Source: Aspidapion aeneum
Taxonomy: Eukaryota > Arthropoda > Insecta > Coleoptera > Brentidae
DNA length: 64,000 nucleotides
Reading direction: 5' to 3'
Assembly: GCA_963576565.1 (NCBI GenBank)
Contig: CAUYVT010000039.1
Location: forward strand, 918,501 to 982,500
The notes under the pieces were generated by a model. It worked only from the letters and a program-made list of their open reading frames with translations, was not told the DNA's origin and ran no database searches. The first letter of the stretch is position 1; every line of letters starts with the position of its first letter. The translations under genes were made by a program, and so were the position numbers. Shown here in pieces: positions 54,703 to 64,000 of this stretch.

Positions 54703-57407
54703 CCTTAGTTTTTGAGATACAGGGTGAAAACTATATGAAACACGTTGAACTTTATTGCAAATAAAAATTCAATTTCTCGAAAACGAATGCAGCAACAAAT
54801 TACTTGTTAACACATATTGATAGTACTCCTTAGTTTCTATATGTAACTGAAAAAAATCTCCTCCTGTTAGTTTTTGAGATACCGGGTGAAAACTATATGA
54901 AACACGTTTAACTTTATTGCAAATAAAAATTCAGTTTCTCGAAAACGGAAGCAGTAACAAATTATTTGTTAACAAATATTGGTAGTACTCTTTAGTTTTT
55001 ATAAGTAACAGAAAAAAATCTGTGGCCCTCTTGTTAGTTTTTGAGATACAGGGTGAAAACTATATCAAACACGTTTAACTTTTTTGCAAATAAAAATTCA
55101 ATTTCTTGAAAACGGAAGCAGCAACAAATTATTTGTTAACATTTATTGATAGCACTTTAGGTACTATAAGTCACTAAAAAAAATCTGTGGCCCTCTAGTT
55201 AGTTTTTGAGTTCCAGGGTGGAAACTATATGAAACACGTTGAACTTTATAGCAAATAAAAATTCAATTTCTCGAAAACGGAAGCAGCAACAAATTATTTG
55301 TTAACACGCATTGGTAGTACTCTTTTGGTACTACAATTAACGGAAAAAAAATCTGTGGCCCTCTAGTTAGTTTTTGAGTTCCAGGGTGGATACTATAGGA
55401 AACACGTTGAACTTTATAGCAAATAAAAATTCAATTTCTCGAAAACGGAAGCAGCAACAAATTATTTGGTAACACATATTGGTAGTACTCTTTAGGTACT
55501 ACAAGTAACTGAAAAAAATCTGTGGCCCTCTTGTTAGTTTTTGAGATACAGGGTGAAAACTATATGAAACACGTTGAACTTTATAGCAAATAAAAATTCA
55601 ATTTCTCGAAAACGGAAGCAGCAACAAATTATTTGTTAACATATATTGATAGCACTCTTTTTTTTTTTTTTTTTTTTTTTACGGTTAAACGCACTCGCAA
55701 GGAGATCCCTATCACGCTCGAGAAGCGGCCAGTGCGCGGAAATGTTGGTGTGTATTGGTTTTGAAACGGTTCAGGTTGTAATCTGCAGGGAAAACTGTCG
55801 CAGGGAGTTTATTCCACAGCGATGCTGTTCTCCAGAGATATGAATTCTGATATAATGAGGTTCTTGGTGCCGTTATTTTGACAGTAAATTGATGGTTACC
55901 GTCTGTTTGACGTGTTCGCCTAGTAGGTGCTACTCCCGGGGGGATCATACGTGCCAACTCTTCAGAGCATTTTCCGTGATAATACCTGTAGAAGAGAGAT
56001 AGATCGCCCACAGTTCTTCGATGTTCGAGACTATCCAAGCTACGGGTAAGTGCGGGGTCTATAAGTCACTAAAAAAAATCTGTGGCCCTCTAGTTAGTTT
56101 TTGATTTCCACGGTGGAAACTATATGAAACATGTTGAACTTTATAGCAAATAAAAAATCAATTTCTCGAAAACGGAAGCAGCAACAAGTTATTTGTTAAC
56201 ACGTATTGGTAGTACTCTTTTGGTACTACAACTAACGGAAATAACTCTGTGGCCCTTTAGTTAGTTTTTGAGTTCCAGGGTGGATACTATATGAAACACG
56301 TTGAACTTTATAGCAAATAAAAATTCAATTTCTCGAAAACGGAAGCAGCAACAAATTATTTGTTCACACATATTGCTAGTACTCTTTAGGTACTACAAGT
56401 AACTGAAAAAAATCTGTGGCCCTCTTGTTAGTTTTTGAGATACAGGGTGAAAACTACATGAAACACGTTGAACTTTATAGCAAATAAAAATTCAATATCT
56501 CGAAAACGGAAGCAGCAACAAATCATTTGTTAACATTAAAATAATAGTACTCTTTAGGTACTATAAGTCACCAAAATAAAATCTGTGGCCCTCTAATTAG
56601 TTTTTGAGTTACAGGGTGAAAACTATATGAAACACGTTGAACTTTATAGCAAATAAAAATTCAATTTCTAGAAAACGGAAGCAGCGACAAATTTTCCAGT
56701 TACATACACATTTAGTGCTATTTGAGCGCTAGAAAGTGTATAAACAACTCTGTGGCCTTCCAGTTGGGTTTAGAAATACAGTACAAAATATGTTATTTTT
56801 ATTTTTTTTAATCGTACGATTGGATTTAAATAATTTGTTTTACACGGTGCAATGAAAGACTCTTAGCAACAAAATATGCTTTTTGTTTGAGATTAATATC
56901 TTTAAAGACTACCGAGATATAAGGTGGCCCCTCAACTTTACTCGGCGCACAGTGGTCTTAGACTCAATTTTTAATATTTTTTTATTTTTGCTTAATAACG
57001 CTCTCAGGCGCATTAAATAGCGGTAACAAATTCGAACGGTCTTTTATAAGGGTACTACAAGTGTTTCTACCTTAATACTATCAAGAATAACAAAAATATT
57101 AACAAAAAACAGTTTTTTTCAAAAAAAAAGAAAATTATGTCTTTTGGGATTCTTTAATATTGGTTGCACATCCCCATCCCGAGCAACAAATTATGGCGTT
57201 TAAATCATCCTCGTATCGCCTTTCAGTCCAGAGTTATGAGGTGGCCCCTCAGCTTTACCGTAAAGTCACAGGGGTCGCGATTTCTCGTTAACGGCTGCAG
57301 CAACAAATTTAATTCTTCGGTAACAAATTAGCAACGAATTAGCACCAAATCCTGGCATATGAAATTTGGTGGCCCCTTATAGTGGTCCCCCCCAGCTTTA
57401 CTTACGT
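54703..57407 (-). repeat. Fold-back right arm: inverted satellite array and TIR tip
   Basis: These are the same monomers as the left arms but inverted, from 54703 to about 56750: GGTGAAAACTATATGAAACACG..., then AGCAACAAATT, then GTGGCCCTCT. The diverged outer part runs to the exact tip at 57407. About 12 monomers are present. A truncated LINE (55657-56062) interrupts one of them. The inner monomers at 54703-54960 are the most diverged of this arm. Confidence 0.9.
55657..56062 (-). mobile_element. 5'-truncated LINE inserted in a satellite monomer
   Basis: The T run at 55657-55680 is a poly(A) tail on the minus strand. Read leftward, 56038-55712 encodes LEHRRTVGDLSLFYRYYHGK, TDGNHQFTVKI, YLWRTASLWNKLPATVFP and DYNLNRFKTN. 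This is the common C-terminal block of insect LINE ORF2 proteins ('..RR..DLSLFYRYYhG..S.EL...IPP...R.TR....H...V......R...Y..SF..RT..LWN.LP..VFP..YNL..FK...'). The satellite resumes on both sides. A few monomer bases are lost at the junction and no target duplication is evident. Confidence 0.85.
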
Positions 57408-57817
57408 GTCAAATTTTAACTTACGAGGAACTTTATACGGTTTTGGTGCAGATAGAGTCTCTACTTAATTCAAGGCCTCTGTGTCCTTTATCCAGCGACC
57501 CTAGTGATCTGTCGGTATTGACGCCTAATCATTTTCTAACTTTAGAACCCGTATGTGTTATTCCGGATCCTGATGTAACAGAAATCAGATTAAATCGTCT
57601 TTCTAGAAGGCAAATGATTCAAAGGTTACATCAAGATTTTTGGGCGCGATATTCTAAGGAATATCTCCACACGCTACAGCAGCGCTTCAAATGGTTGGAA
57701 GCCGATGGACCTGCTCCAAAAATCGGTACTATGGTGCATATGAAGTCTGACAATTTGCTCCCTTCAAAATGGGCTCTTGGCAAGATTGTCATCAATTTTC
57801 GAGAAAAACCATAAAAA
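57408..57817 (+). pseudogene. BEL/Pao integrase C-terminus
   Basis: Beyond the second GTCAAATTT target copy the integrase frame resumes exactly where 35189 left off: LTYEELYTVLVQIESLLNSR, TPNHFLTLEPV, RRQMIQRLHQDFWARYSKEY, VHMKSDNLLPSKWALGKI. These are the conserved final blocks of BEL/Pao integrases. Homology ends at GKI (about 57787), followed by an unrelated VINFREKP and a stop. The 3' LTR is missing. Confidence 0.9.
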
Positions 57818-57969
57818 CTGATTTTTAAGGACCTTTATCTCTAGTGAACCTCAAGGGGGATTTTGGCGGAAAATGTGTGGGGTTGTATTCCAGATGCTTT
57901 AGGAATTAACAATACAAAAATCCAGTTTGCATCAACTTTTTTTCAGATTTCAGGGTTTTTTCACCTAAT
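57818..57969. other. Short spacer between BEL remnant and fold-back element
   Basis: AT-rich, with a GGGGGATTTTGGCGG patch. I see nothing recognisable. Confidence 0.4.
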
Positions 57970-59849
57970 AGTTCAGGCCCTACATCCGAGATTCAAGCCA
58001 TATGCTGCGTTTAATGATACAAGCAACACACTTAGTATGGATAGACATAAGACTCTCCCGAACATTTAATGAACGAGAACCACCACCCCCATCCCTGGCG
58101 CGGGGGTGGTTCCTCCCCTTAAATGTGCTTTTTGATAGTTTTTTGCTAATAACTCGTAAACAGTCAACTTTTTCAAAGGTATTCTGGAGATCATTTTGAA
58201 GCAGATACAATTTCCTTTTCAACGACGTACCTCTGTATCCTCTGACGGCAGTGGTGCGCATTTCATTAGCGTACGAAAAAAGAGGAACATTTTTAAAATA
58301 TTTTTTTATCTATTTTTTGTGGTATTTTTTATCCTCAGCACTATTTTTTTTTTCAAAAACATATTTTTGGTTGAAGCCTATTGTATACAGTTAACTTATT
58401 AAGCTAGACATATATTTTTTAAATAACCGCCTTGAGATAAAAATAATTGTATTTGTAGAAATCCTTAAATCAAACAAAAATTTTGAACATTGTTTTTGTA
58501 ACTGAGTAAATAAAAATGAGAGTGAGTAAAAAATTATTTTTGGTTAGCAATAACTTAAAACTTACTTTTTCTAATTAGCCTTCTTTAAGGTGGAGGTGAA
58601 GGGGCATCCCCCCTCTCACCCCCTCAAAAGTGCTCTCTGTATTTTTCCAATTATTTGCAAACTTTTAACTTGGCAAAAAACAACTAAGTAACAATTATTA
58701 AGGCTGATGAAAAGTCCTCTGTAACGATGTATAACAAGCCCCCCTTACATCAGTGGCGCACGCATTTAAAAATGAGAGGTGTGGAAAAAACTTGTTTTTT
58801 TTAATTTTCTTAAATTTTACTGTCCCACATGTCTGGTTTTAAAAGTTATTTTTAAAGCTGAAGACATTTCCTTTTCAACGATGTATATTACTTCCCCCTC
58901 AAGGCGGCGGTACATCTAGTATAGACGCACCAAAAATGGTCAAATTTGATATACACTTGAATCTTCAATTAAGACAACCATGTTGGAACAGTATTAATAC
59001 ACACATTACGTTCAATGGGAGAAGCAACACACTTGGTATGAATAGTATACTCTCCCCAATAATATAACGAGGGGGATCCACCTGCCTACTCTTGGTGGGA
59101 GGTGGTCCCAACCACAAATGTTTTTTTTACATTTTTCGGTTTGTTAAAAAAAATTAAAAAAATATTTAAGGATGCCTCCCACCACCACTTTAAAGAAGGT
59201 TAACTAGAAAAAGTCAGTTTTAAGTTATTACTAATCAAAACTAATTTTTTACTCACTCTCATTTTCATTTATTCAGTTACAAAAATGATTGTTCAAAATT
59301 TTTGTTTGATTTAAGGATTTCTACAAACACATTTATTTTTATTTCAAGCCGGCTATTTAAAAAAATATGTCTGCTTAATAAGTATTTAACTGTATAAAAT
59401 CGGCTTTTAAACAAAAATATTTTTTTGAAAAAAAAATGTGTTCGGTTCGGTTCTGTTCGGTTCGGTTAGGTTCGGTTCGGATCGGATCGGTTCGGTTCGG
59501 TAAAAAATATCATAAAAAATAGATAATTTTTTTTTTTAATTTTCCCATTTTTTCGTACGCCAATGGAATGCGCACCACTGCCGTCAGAGGATACCAAGGA
59601 ACATCGCTGGAAAGGATATTGTATCTGCTTGAAAAATGATCTCCAGATGATTTTTGAAAAAGTTGACTGTTTTCGAGTTATGAACAAAAAACTATCAAAC
59701 AGCACGTTTAAGGGGGGGAACCATCCCCCTGGCAGGGGTGGGGGTGTGGTTTTCTTTCGTAAAATGTTCGGGCGAGTCTTATGTCTATCCATACCAAGTG
59801 TGTTGCTTCTATCATTAAACGCAGTATCAGACCCCATAGGGCCTGAACT
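57970..59849. mobile_element. 1.9-kb fold-back element with arms of about 650 bp
   Basis: The ends AGTTCAGGCCCTA and its inverse at 59849 begin two long inverted arms. Matching blocks include TGCGTTTAATGAT, AAGCAACACACTT, GACATAAGACT, AGTCAACTTTTTCAAA, GAGATCATTTT, CTGACGGCAGTGGTGCGCAT, GAAATCCTTAAATCAAACA and TTGAGATAAAAATAA. The middle (58630-59150) repeats part of the arm again (AAGCAACACACTTGGTATG at 59021). No transposase frame exists. TAAT lies at or one base outside each tip, a possible but unproven target duplication. Confidence 0.8.
59439..59502 (+). repeat. (GGTTC)n pentanucleotide tract, imperfect
   Basis: About twelve units of GGTTC with variants (TGTTC, AGGTTC, GGATC) inside the right arm of the 1.9-kb fold-back. 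The left arm does not carry it at the matching place, so it expanded after the inverted repeat formed. A short run of the same unit sits inside the LINE RT at 51326-51342. Confidence 0.85.
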
Positions 59850-60662
59850 GTAATAAGAAATTATAAAACACAGCTGATGCTTTATTAAAAAACGATAGCA
59901 AAGAAAATATAGTCCTTGTTTAATGGAGATGATCAAACAACGGTATAGTATAGTAGATTTTTTTAATATATGACACAATTTGCACCTATTATAAGTGAAT
60001 ACAATACAAAAGAGGCTTAACAAAAAATCTATACTAGTGTATTTATCCAAAAATTATAAATAATTTCTTATTGACAAATCTTAGTTTTTTTGCTAAACTA
60101 TGTAGATTCTTAAATCTATAACACAAAAAATAATTATTAAAAAATTGTATGATACTAAATTTAAGGATATAAAAATTTTAAATACAAATATTCATAAAAG
60201 ACAAACAAAAACACTTACAAAAAGAAACTACTAAACACACATTTATATCACAATCACTCTACAAAATAAAAATAAAAGTTTAAAATTCTCAAATATTTAA
60301 TAAATTTATTATTTACCTTGTTGATTTATTGTTCAGAGCATTAAACATTTCTAAATTTTAAGCTAATAGGATAAAGCGGGAAGTAAAATTGCTAGGCAAT
60401 ATTTTAACTGTTTTGCATTGTTAGATGACAGCTGGTCTTATTTTTAAATTTGACTTTGCTATATATCAATCTTGACATGTCAACAGTCAGACTACAACAT
60501 GAAACTAATACACAAAAAAAATACTACCTGGCACACTGAGGAGTGGCTCGATCGCCTATTTTTGTACACCAAAAGGAAATACCTAAGGTATAAGACCTTC
60601 GGTATTTCCTGGTATTTCCCAGTATTCCAGCCTTGTACTATTACTTAAGGACACTCATCGTA
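59850..60662. other. AT-rich DNA with one diverged MITE-like segment
   Basis: 60425-60515 contains TTTGACTTTG, TGACATGTCAACAGTCAG and ACATGAAACT, weakly matching the middle of the neighbouring 60663-61004 element. 60555-60620 has a small hairpin built from GGAAATACC and GGTATTTCC. Otherwise nothing is recognisable. Confidence 0.4.
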
Positions 60663-61004
60663 AGGGCATTGCTTTATGATACACACCTTACTATCAGAGA
60701 ATTATTGAAATAACGCCAGGCTGTAATAGTGCCAGGCACTATTTTGACACCTTCACGTTGCAATATCAGCTGTGATCTTTCAACATATGGCCTTTGTTTA
60801 CTATATGAACCGGAATAAATAGTGTCTTCCTTTAAAATTGGAAAATAAACTACGAAAGTTTTAAATTCGACTTTGGTATGTCAATTTTGAAGTATAAACT
60901 GTCAGTTTTCAATGTGAAAGTGTCAGAATTGTGCCTGGCGGTATTATAGCCTGACTTTATTTCAATAATTCTCAATTACTGCCTGACAGTATCCTAAAGT
61001 CCCT
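60663..61004. mobile_element. About 340-bp inverted-repeat MITE
   Basis: Left and right arms share AGGG(C/A), then GAGAATTATTGAAATAA, GCCAGGC(A/T), AATAGTGCC/AATACCGCC, TTTTGACACCTTCAC/TTCTGACACTTTCAC and CAGCTG/GACAG. Each arm is about 110 bases, separated by a 120-base centre. There is no ORF and no clear target duplication. It is related to the remnant at 60425-60515. Confidence 0.7.
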
Positions 61005-61262
61005 AATAATATGCTCACCTCACCTCAAATTATCTCAACCGATCTACCCCTTTCTTATAGTTGTATAGGGTTCCACTAACAGTAAAACTGAAGCATTTCC
61101 AGCAGTTTGGACAGTCTTTAAACTTTCGAAAATGTAAATGCTGAACATGATGCCAACAAAAGGCCTTTCAGCAGATGCTAGACGAACAACATTACCTGAA
61201 ACAATATTAAATTATACTTATAACACAAATAACTGTTTAAAATTTAACCAGTGGCGAAGCGT
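61005..61262. other. Spacer with a Cys/His-rich open stretch on the minus strand
   Basis: Reading leftward from about 61190, one frame stays open as AFCWHHVQHLHFRKF, KDCPNCWKCFSF and onward to about 61040, following TTTCAGGTAATG. The Cys/His pattern looks zinc-finger-like, but no family is recognised and the stretch is only about 45 codons. It may be an exon fragment or chance. Confidence 0.25.
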
Positions 61263-61281
61263 GGGGGGGGGGGGCGGGGGG
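61263..61281 (+). repeat. G-run (G12-C-G6)
   Basis: An almost pure 19-base G tract in AT-rich DNA, able in principle to form a G-quadruplex. It is also a likely place for sequencing error. Confidence 0.9.
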
Positions 61282-61529
61282 TTTATCCATAGCCAAGTTT
61301 AGAAAAATATTTCCAAACTAGTAAGAACCATTCATTTGGAAATTTGTATTGGAGAACTTGGCTGTACTTTTATCTCAATTCTTTTTACGGAATGCCATTT
61401 ACGCGTACTTGGCTTTTTTTACATGAAATGTTTTTGTTATGATTTCACTTCTTTTTTAAAGGAATTGGATAATACTTAATTTTTAAAGTAGTAAAATATG
61501 CGGAATATTGTTCAAAACTTTTGCAATGC

Positions 61530-62605
61530 ATTACTTAAATTTTTATGATTTTTTAATTTTTTTCCATGGTTTTATCGTAGTTCCTATCAGCCTTCCAAGG
61601 CTCAGCTCTCTAGCGTTTCTGAAAGTGCGCAATGTTACTTTTACATAAATTTACATGTATAGGGGAGGGAAATAAATTAAAATTGTCGTGTTTTTAAATT
61701 TCGTCCTATAGTTTTATCATAGTTCCTATCAGTTTTCCAATGCTCAGCTCTCTTGCATGTCTGGAAGTAGGCAATGTTACTTTTACTTAACTTTACATTT
61801 ATAGGGGAGGGAAGTAAATTAGAATTTTGGGGTGTTTTAATTTTTTCCAACACACAACACACTCGTTTCTGGAAGTGGATAGTGTTACTTTTACATAACT
61901 TTACATTTATAGGAGAGGAGAGTAAATGAAAATATTGGACTTTTTAACTTTTTTCCTATAGTTTTATCATAATTTCTATCAGCATTCCAATGCTCAGCTC
62001 TCTAGCGTTTCTGGAAGTGGGCAATGTTAGTTTTATATAAATTTACATTTATAGGAGAGGGAAGTAAATTAAAATGTTTGGTGTTTTTAAATTTTTTCAT
62101 ATAGTTTTATCATATTGTCTTTCAGTCTTAAAAAGTTCAGCTCTCTAGCGTTTCTGGAAATGGGCAGTGTTACTTTTACATAACTTTACATTTATAGGGG
62201 AAGGAAGTAAATTAGAATTTTGGGGTGTTTTAAATTTTTTCTATAACTTTATCATAGTTACTGTTGGTCTTCCAAAGCTCAGCTCTCTAGCATGTCTGGA
62301 AGTAGGCAATGTTACTTTTACTTAACTTTACATTTATAGGGGAGGGAAGTAAATTAGAATTTTGGGGTTTTTTGATTTTTTCCTATAGTTTTATCATAGT
62401 TCTTATCAGTCTGCCAAAGCTCAACTCTCTAGCATTTCTGGAAGTGGGCGACGCTACTTTTACATAACTTTAAATGTATAGGGGAGGGGAGTAAATTAAA
62501 ATTTTGGGACTTTTTGATGTTTGCCAGGGGTTTGGTCATAATTTCTATCAGTCTGCCAAATTTCAGCTTTGTAACATGTCCGGAAGTACAGTAGAATATT
62601 GATGA
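61530..62605 (+). repeat. 142-bp tandem repeat, about seven units
   Basis: The anchor CTCAGCTCTCTAGC (variants CTCAACTC, TTCAGCTC) recurs at 61601, 61743, 61993, 62134, 62278 and 62420, with a more diverged copy near 62563. Each unit continues GGAAGTGGGCAATGTTACTT, TTACATTTATAGGGGAGGGA and TTTTATCATAGTT. The interval 61743-61993 contains an extra partial unit. 142 is not a multiple of three and the short minus-strand frames are by-products, so this is satellite-like, not coding. Confidence 0.88.
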
Positions 62606-62613
62606 TCTATACA

Positions 62614-62635
62614 TGAGTGAGTGAGTGAGTGAGTG
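62614..62635 (+). repeat. (GAGT)n microsatellite
   Basis: Five and a half GAGT units directly after the 142-bp array, which may mark the end of one repeat family. Confidence 0.9.
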
Positions 62636-62926
62636 GCAATTTCGACGTTTTTTGAAATTTCGTAACTACTTTACTACTTTATAGAATTCCATGGAACTTG
62701 GAGGGGTTGTTAACTCCATGGAGATCTACAACTGTGCAAAGTTTGAGGTTCGTAGCTCATTCCGCAGTAGAGTTTTAGGTAGGTCAAATATCGGCTGAAA
62801 TGTTTCAAGAAAAGATGGTAAAGCGCGCGAACTTGGCCCTCAGATAATAAATAAAGGGAAAACGAAACTAACCCACAGAAGCTTCTATGACAGACAACCG
62901 ACGCGCAATCAACTGATTTAGAAGTG
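62636..62926. other. Unassigned spacer
   Basis: It contains TTTCGACGTTTTTTGAAATTT and a CTCCATGGAGATC palindrome at 62713. No coding frame and no repeat partner in the window. Confidence 0.4.
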
Positions 62927-63375
62927 CACTGAGAAAAATTTCCACTTACCTACCATTTATAAGTATTTACTTATCCTACATAGATACTTCGCTTAAATAG
63001 GAGACAAAAGATCTCTCTACTTAGGGTAAACGGAATTTATTAGGAAAATCCTTTATCAGCAAATAGAAAGATTGTTAAGGGTTAATAGATAGTTATAGTT
63101 AATAATTTGATCATTTGTTTTTATAGAGTTACTTATTTAGCATAGATAGAAACTTCTTTTGGCACAAATATATTAAGGTTAAATGAATAAAAATTAATGA
63201 CAAATAGAAAATTAACTTAGAGCCAATTAGAAATCACTAAGGGCTCATAAGTTCAAGTCAAATAGGTAGATCGGCCTATGGTAAGTGAGTTTTGTTTTTA
63301 GGATAAACAGAAACTTCACTTACCACTAGTGGAAAATGTTAAGTAGGAATCCTACTTGGCCATGTTTTTTCAGTG
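62927..63375. mobile_element. Possible MITE with CACTGA(G)AAAAA ends
   Basis: CACTGAGAAAAA at 62927 faces TTTTTTCAGTG at 63375. Weaker inverted words inside (ACTTACC...GGTAAGT, TTATCCTA...AGGATAA) support a 449-bp terminal-inverted-repeat element. It has no ORF and no evident target duplication. Confidence 0.5.
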
Positions 63376-63410
63376 TACGATGTAAAACAATCTATGATAT
63401 AGCATGTATA

Positions 63411-64000
63411 CAATCGACTATGGAACATAATTTTTGATAGAGGGCTTGGTTTTTAAGATAATGGGGTAGAGCATGAGACAAACATATGGTTTTTAAAAAA
63501 AAAATTACATTTTCTCAATAAACGGACACCTCTGGAAAGTTTTGTATTAGTCGGACCGCAATAACTTCTACATTATTGAAAAGGGAATTTTATTTTCTAC
63601 AATAAAGAATAAAATAAGTTTTTTCCCAAAAAGCTTAGGTTTTGAGAAAATTGGATAAAACTTGTAAAAAAAGTTTAATGATTATTTAAAATTGATGTAA
63701 TTTACGAACGACTTTAAATTGTTTTAAATAAAAATAATATTACCAATTATCTTGTCTACACTCGACTGTGGGATTTTTGATAAAGAACTTAGTTTTCGAG
63801 AAAATCGGGTAAACATGAAATAAACATGTTTCTTTTTTCATTCTTTTACATCAACTCTATAAAGGGACGCCGCTGAAGAGTCATTGGTCGCACCCCACTG
63901 TCTAATACATCGTTAAAAAGCAAATTTTATTGTCTATAATAAAGGTAATTGCATATTTTTCCTTAAGCAGCTTAGTTTTGGAGAAAATTTGAAGAAAACC
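63411..64000 (+). repeat. Diverged tandem repeat running off the window edge
   Basis: A segment starting (A/C)TCGACT(A/G)TGG at 63413 recurs at 63761, an offset of about 348. Within each unit the word (G/A)CTTAG(G/T)TTTTGAGAAAAT appears twice (63443, 63632, 63786, 63970), suggesting an older half-length period. Identity between units is about 70 % by eye. No coding potential. Confidence 0.6.

Larger units (their letters stand above)
35190..57407. mobile_element. Giant fold-back (FB/MULE-like) element with satellite arms
   Basis: The ends are exact inverted repeats (ACGTAAGTAAAGCTGGGG... and its complement at 57407), flanked by the direct repeat GTCAAATTT at 35181-35189 and 57408-57416. Rejoining the flanks restores the BEL integrase frame (IGSQI then LTYEELYTVLVQ). 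Long terminal inverted repeats made of tandem repeats plus a 9-bp target duplication are the hallmarks of Drosophila FB elements and some Mutator-like elements. The interior holds LINE remnants only, and no transposase is recognised. The left arm and adjoining DNA were later triplicated. Confidence 0.85.
27383..57817 (+). mobile_element. Degenerate BEL/Pao LTR retrotransposon split by two insertions
   Basis: Coding parts in order are gag (27667-28930), protease (28931-29929), RT/RNase H (29930-31295), rest of RNase H and integrase start (33869-35189), then the integrase end at 57408-57817. An RTE LINE (31296-33859) and a giant fold-back element (35190-57407) interrupt it, each flanked by a 9-bp direct repeat; removing them restores continuous homology. 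At least four frameshifts and one stop show it is old. The 3' end is lost: integrase homology stops near 57787 and no 3' LTR is seen. Confidence 0.85.

Noticed and set aside
58002..58402. Frames of 65-93 codons in the 1.9-kb fold-back element
   Set aside because: The inverted arms produce mirrored frames at 59466-60050; no conserved motif and frames differ between arms.
61677..62614. Two minus-strand frames with similar peptides (NLLPSPI...KLSKS)
   Set aside because: They lie in the 142-bp tandem repeat, whose unit is not a multiple of three; peptide similarity reflects the DNA repeat.

Overview
This is an AT-rich eukaryotic window, almost certainly from an insect. It holds Ty3/gypsy, BEL/Pao and Ty1/copia LTR retrotransposons, RTE-type and other non-LTR (LINE) elements, fold-back elements and satellite arrays. 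There is no bacterial gene organisation. I see no rRNA gene, CRISPR array or intact host gene. The species cannot be fixed from sequence alone; a repeat-rich order such as beetles would fit.

Layout. (1) 1-12292: a Ty3/gypsy element on the minus strand with 1.6-kb LTRs, an unusually long 4.4-kb leader, a gag with a SAP-like N-terminus, a canonical -1 frameshift heptamer (GGGAAAC) and a lightly damaged pol. It abuts a short tandem repeat (12293-12950). (2) 13937-18041: remains of a multi-exon minus-strand gene encoding a SWIM zinc finger plus a YqaJ-type nuclease, with matching splice phases but a stop, frameshifts and a deletion. (3) 15965-27380: LINE tails, an RTE fragment, a copia RT fragment, a 588-bp hairpin element and two possible small exons. 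(4) 27383-57817: a degenerate BEL/Pao element split by two insertions. One is a 2.6-kb RTE LINE with a 9-bp target duplication. The other is a giant fold-back element (35190-57407), also with a 9-bp duplication.

The fold-back element is the most remarkable object here. Its arms consist of a roughly 167-bp satellite that becomes more divergent towards the outer ends. Its centre is two LINE remnants in opposite orientations, with no recognisable transposase. A unit made of BEL integrase, satellite arm and LINE endonuclease start is present three times in tandem (34105-50257), with periods of 4855, 5729 and about 5569 bp. The differences come mainly from satellite monomer number. (5) 57818-64000: a 1.9-kb fold-back element, a 340-bp hairpin element, a 142-bp tandem repeat, a (GGTTC)n tract, an element with CACTGA-type ends and a partial tandem repeat at the window edge.

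The inferred order of events is BEL insertion, then RTE and fold-back insertions into it, then tandem amplification across the BEL/fold-back/LINE junctions. The Ty3 element is independent and young: its LTRs differ at only about seven places.
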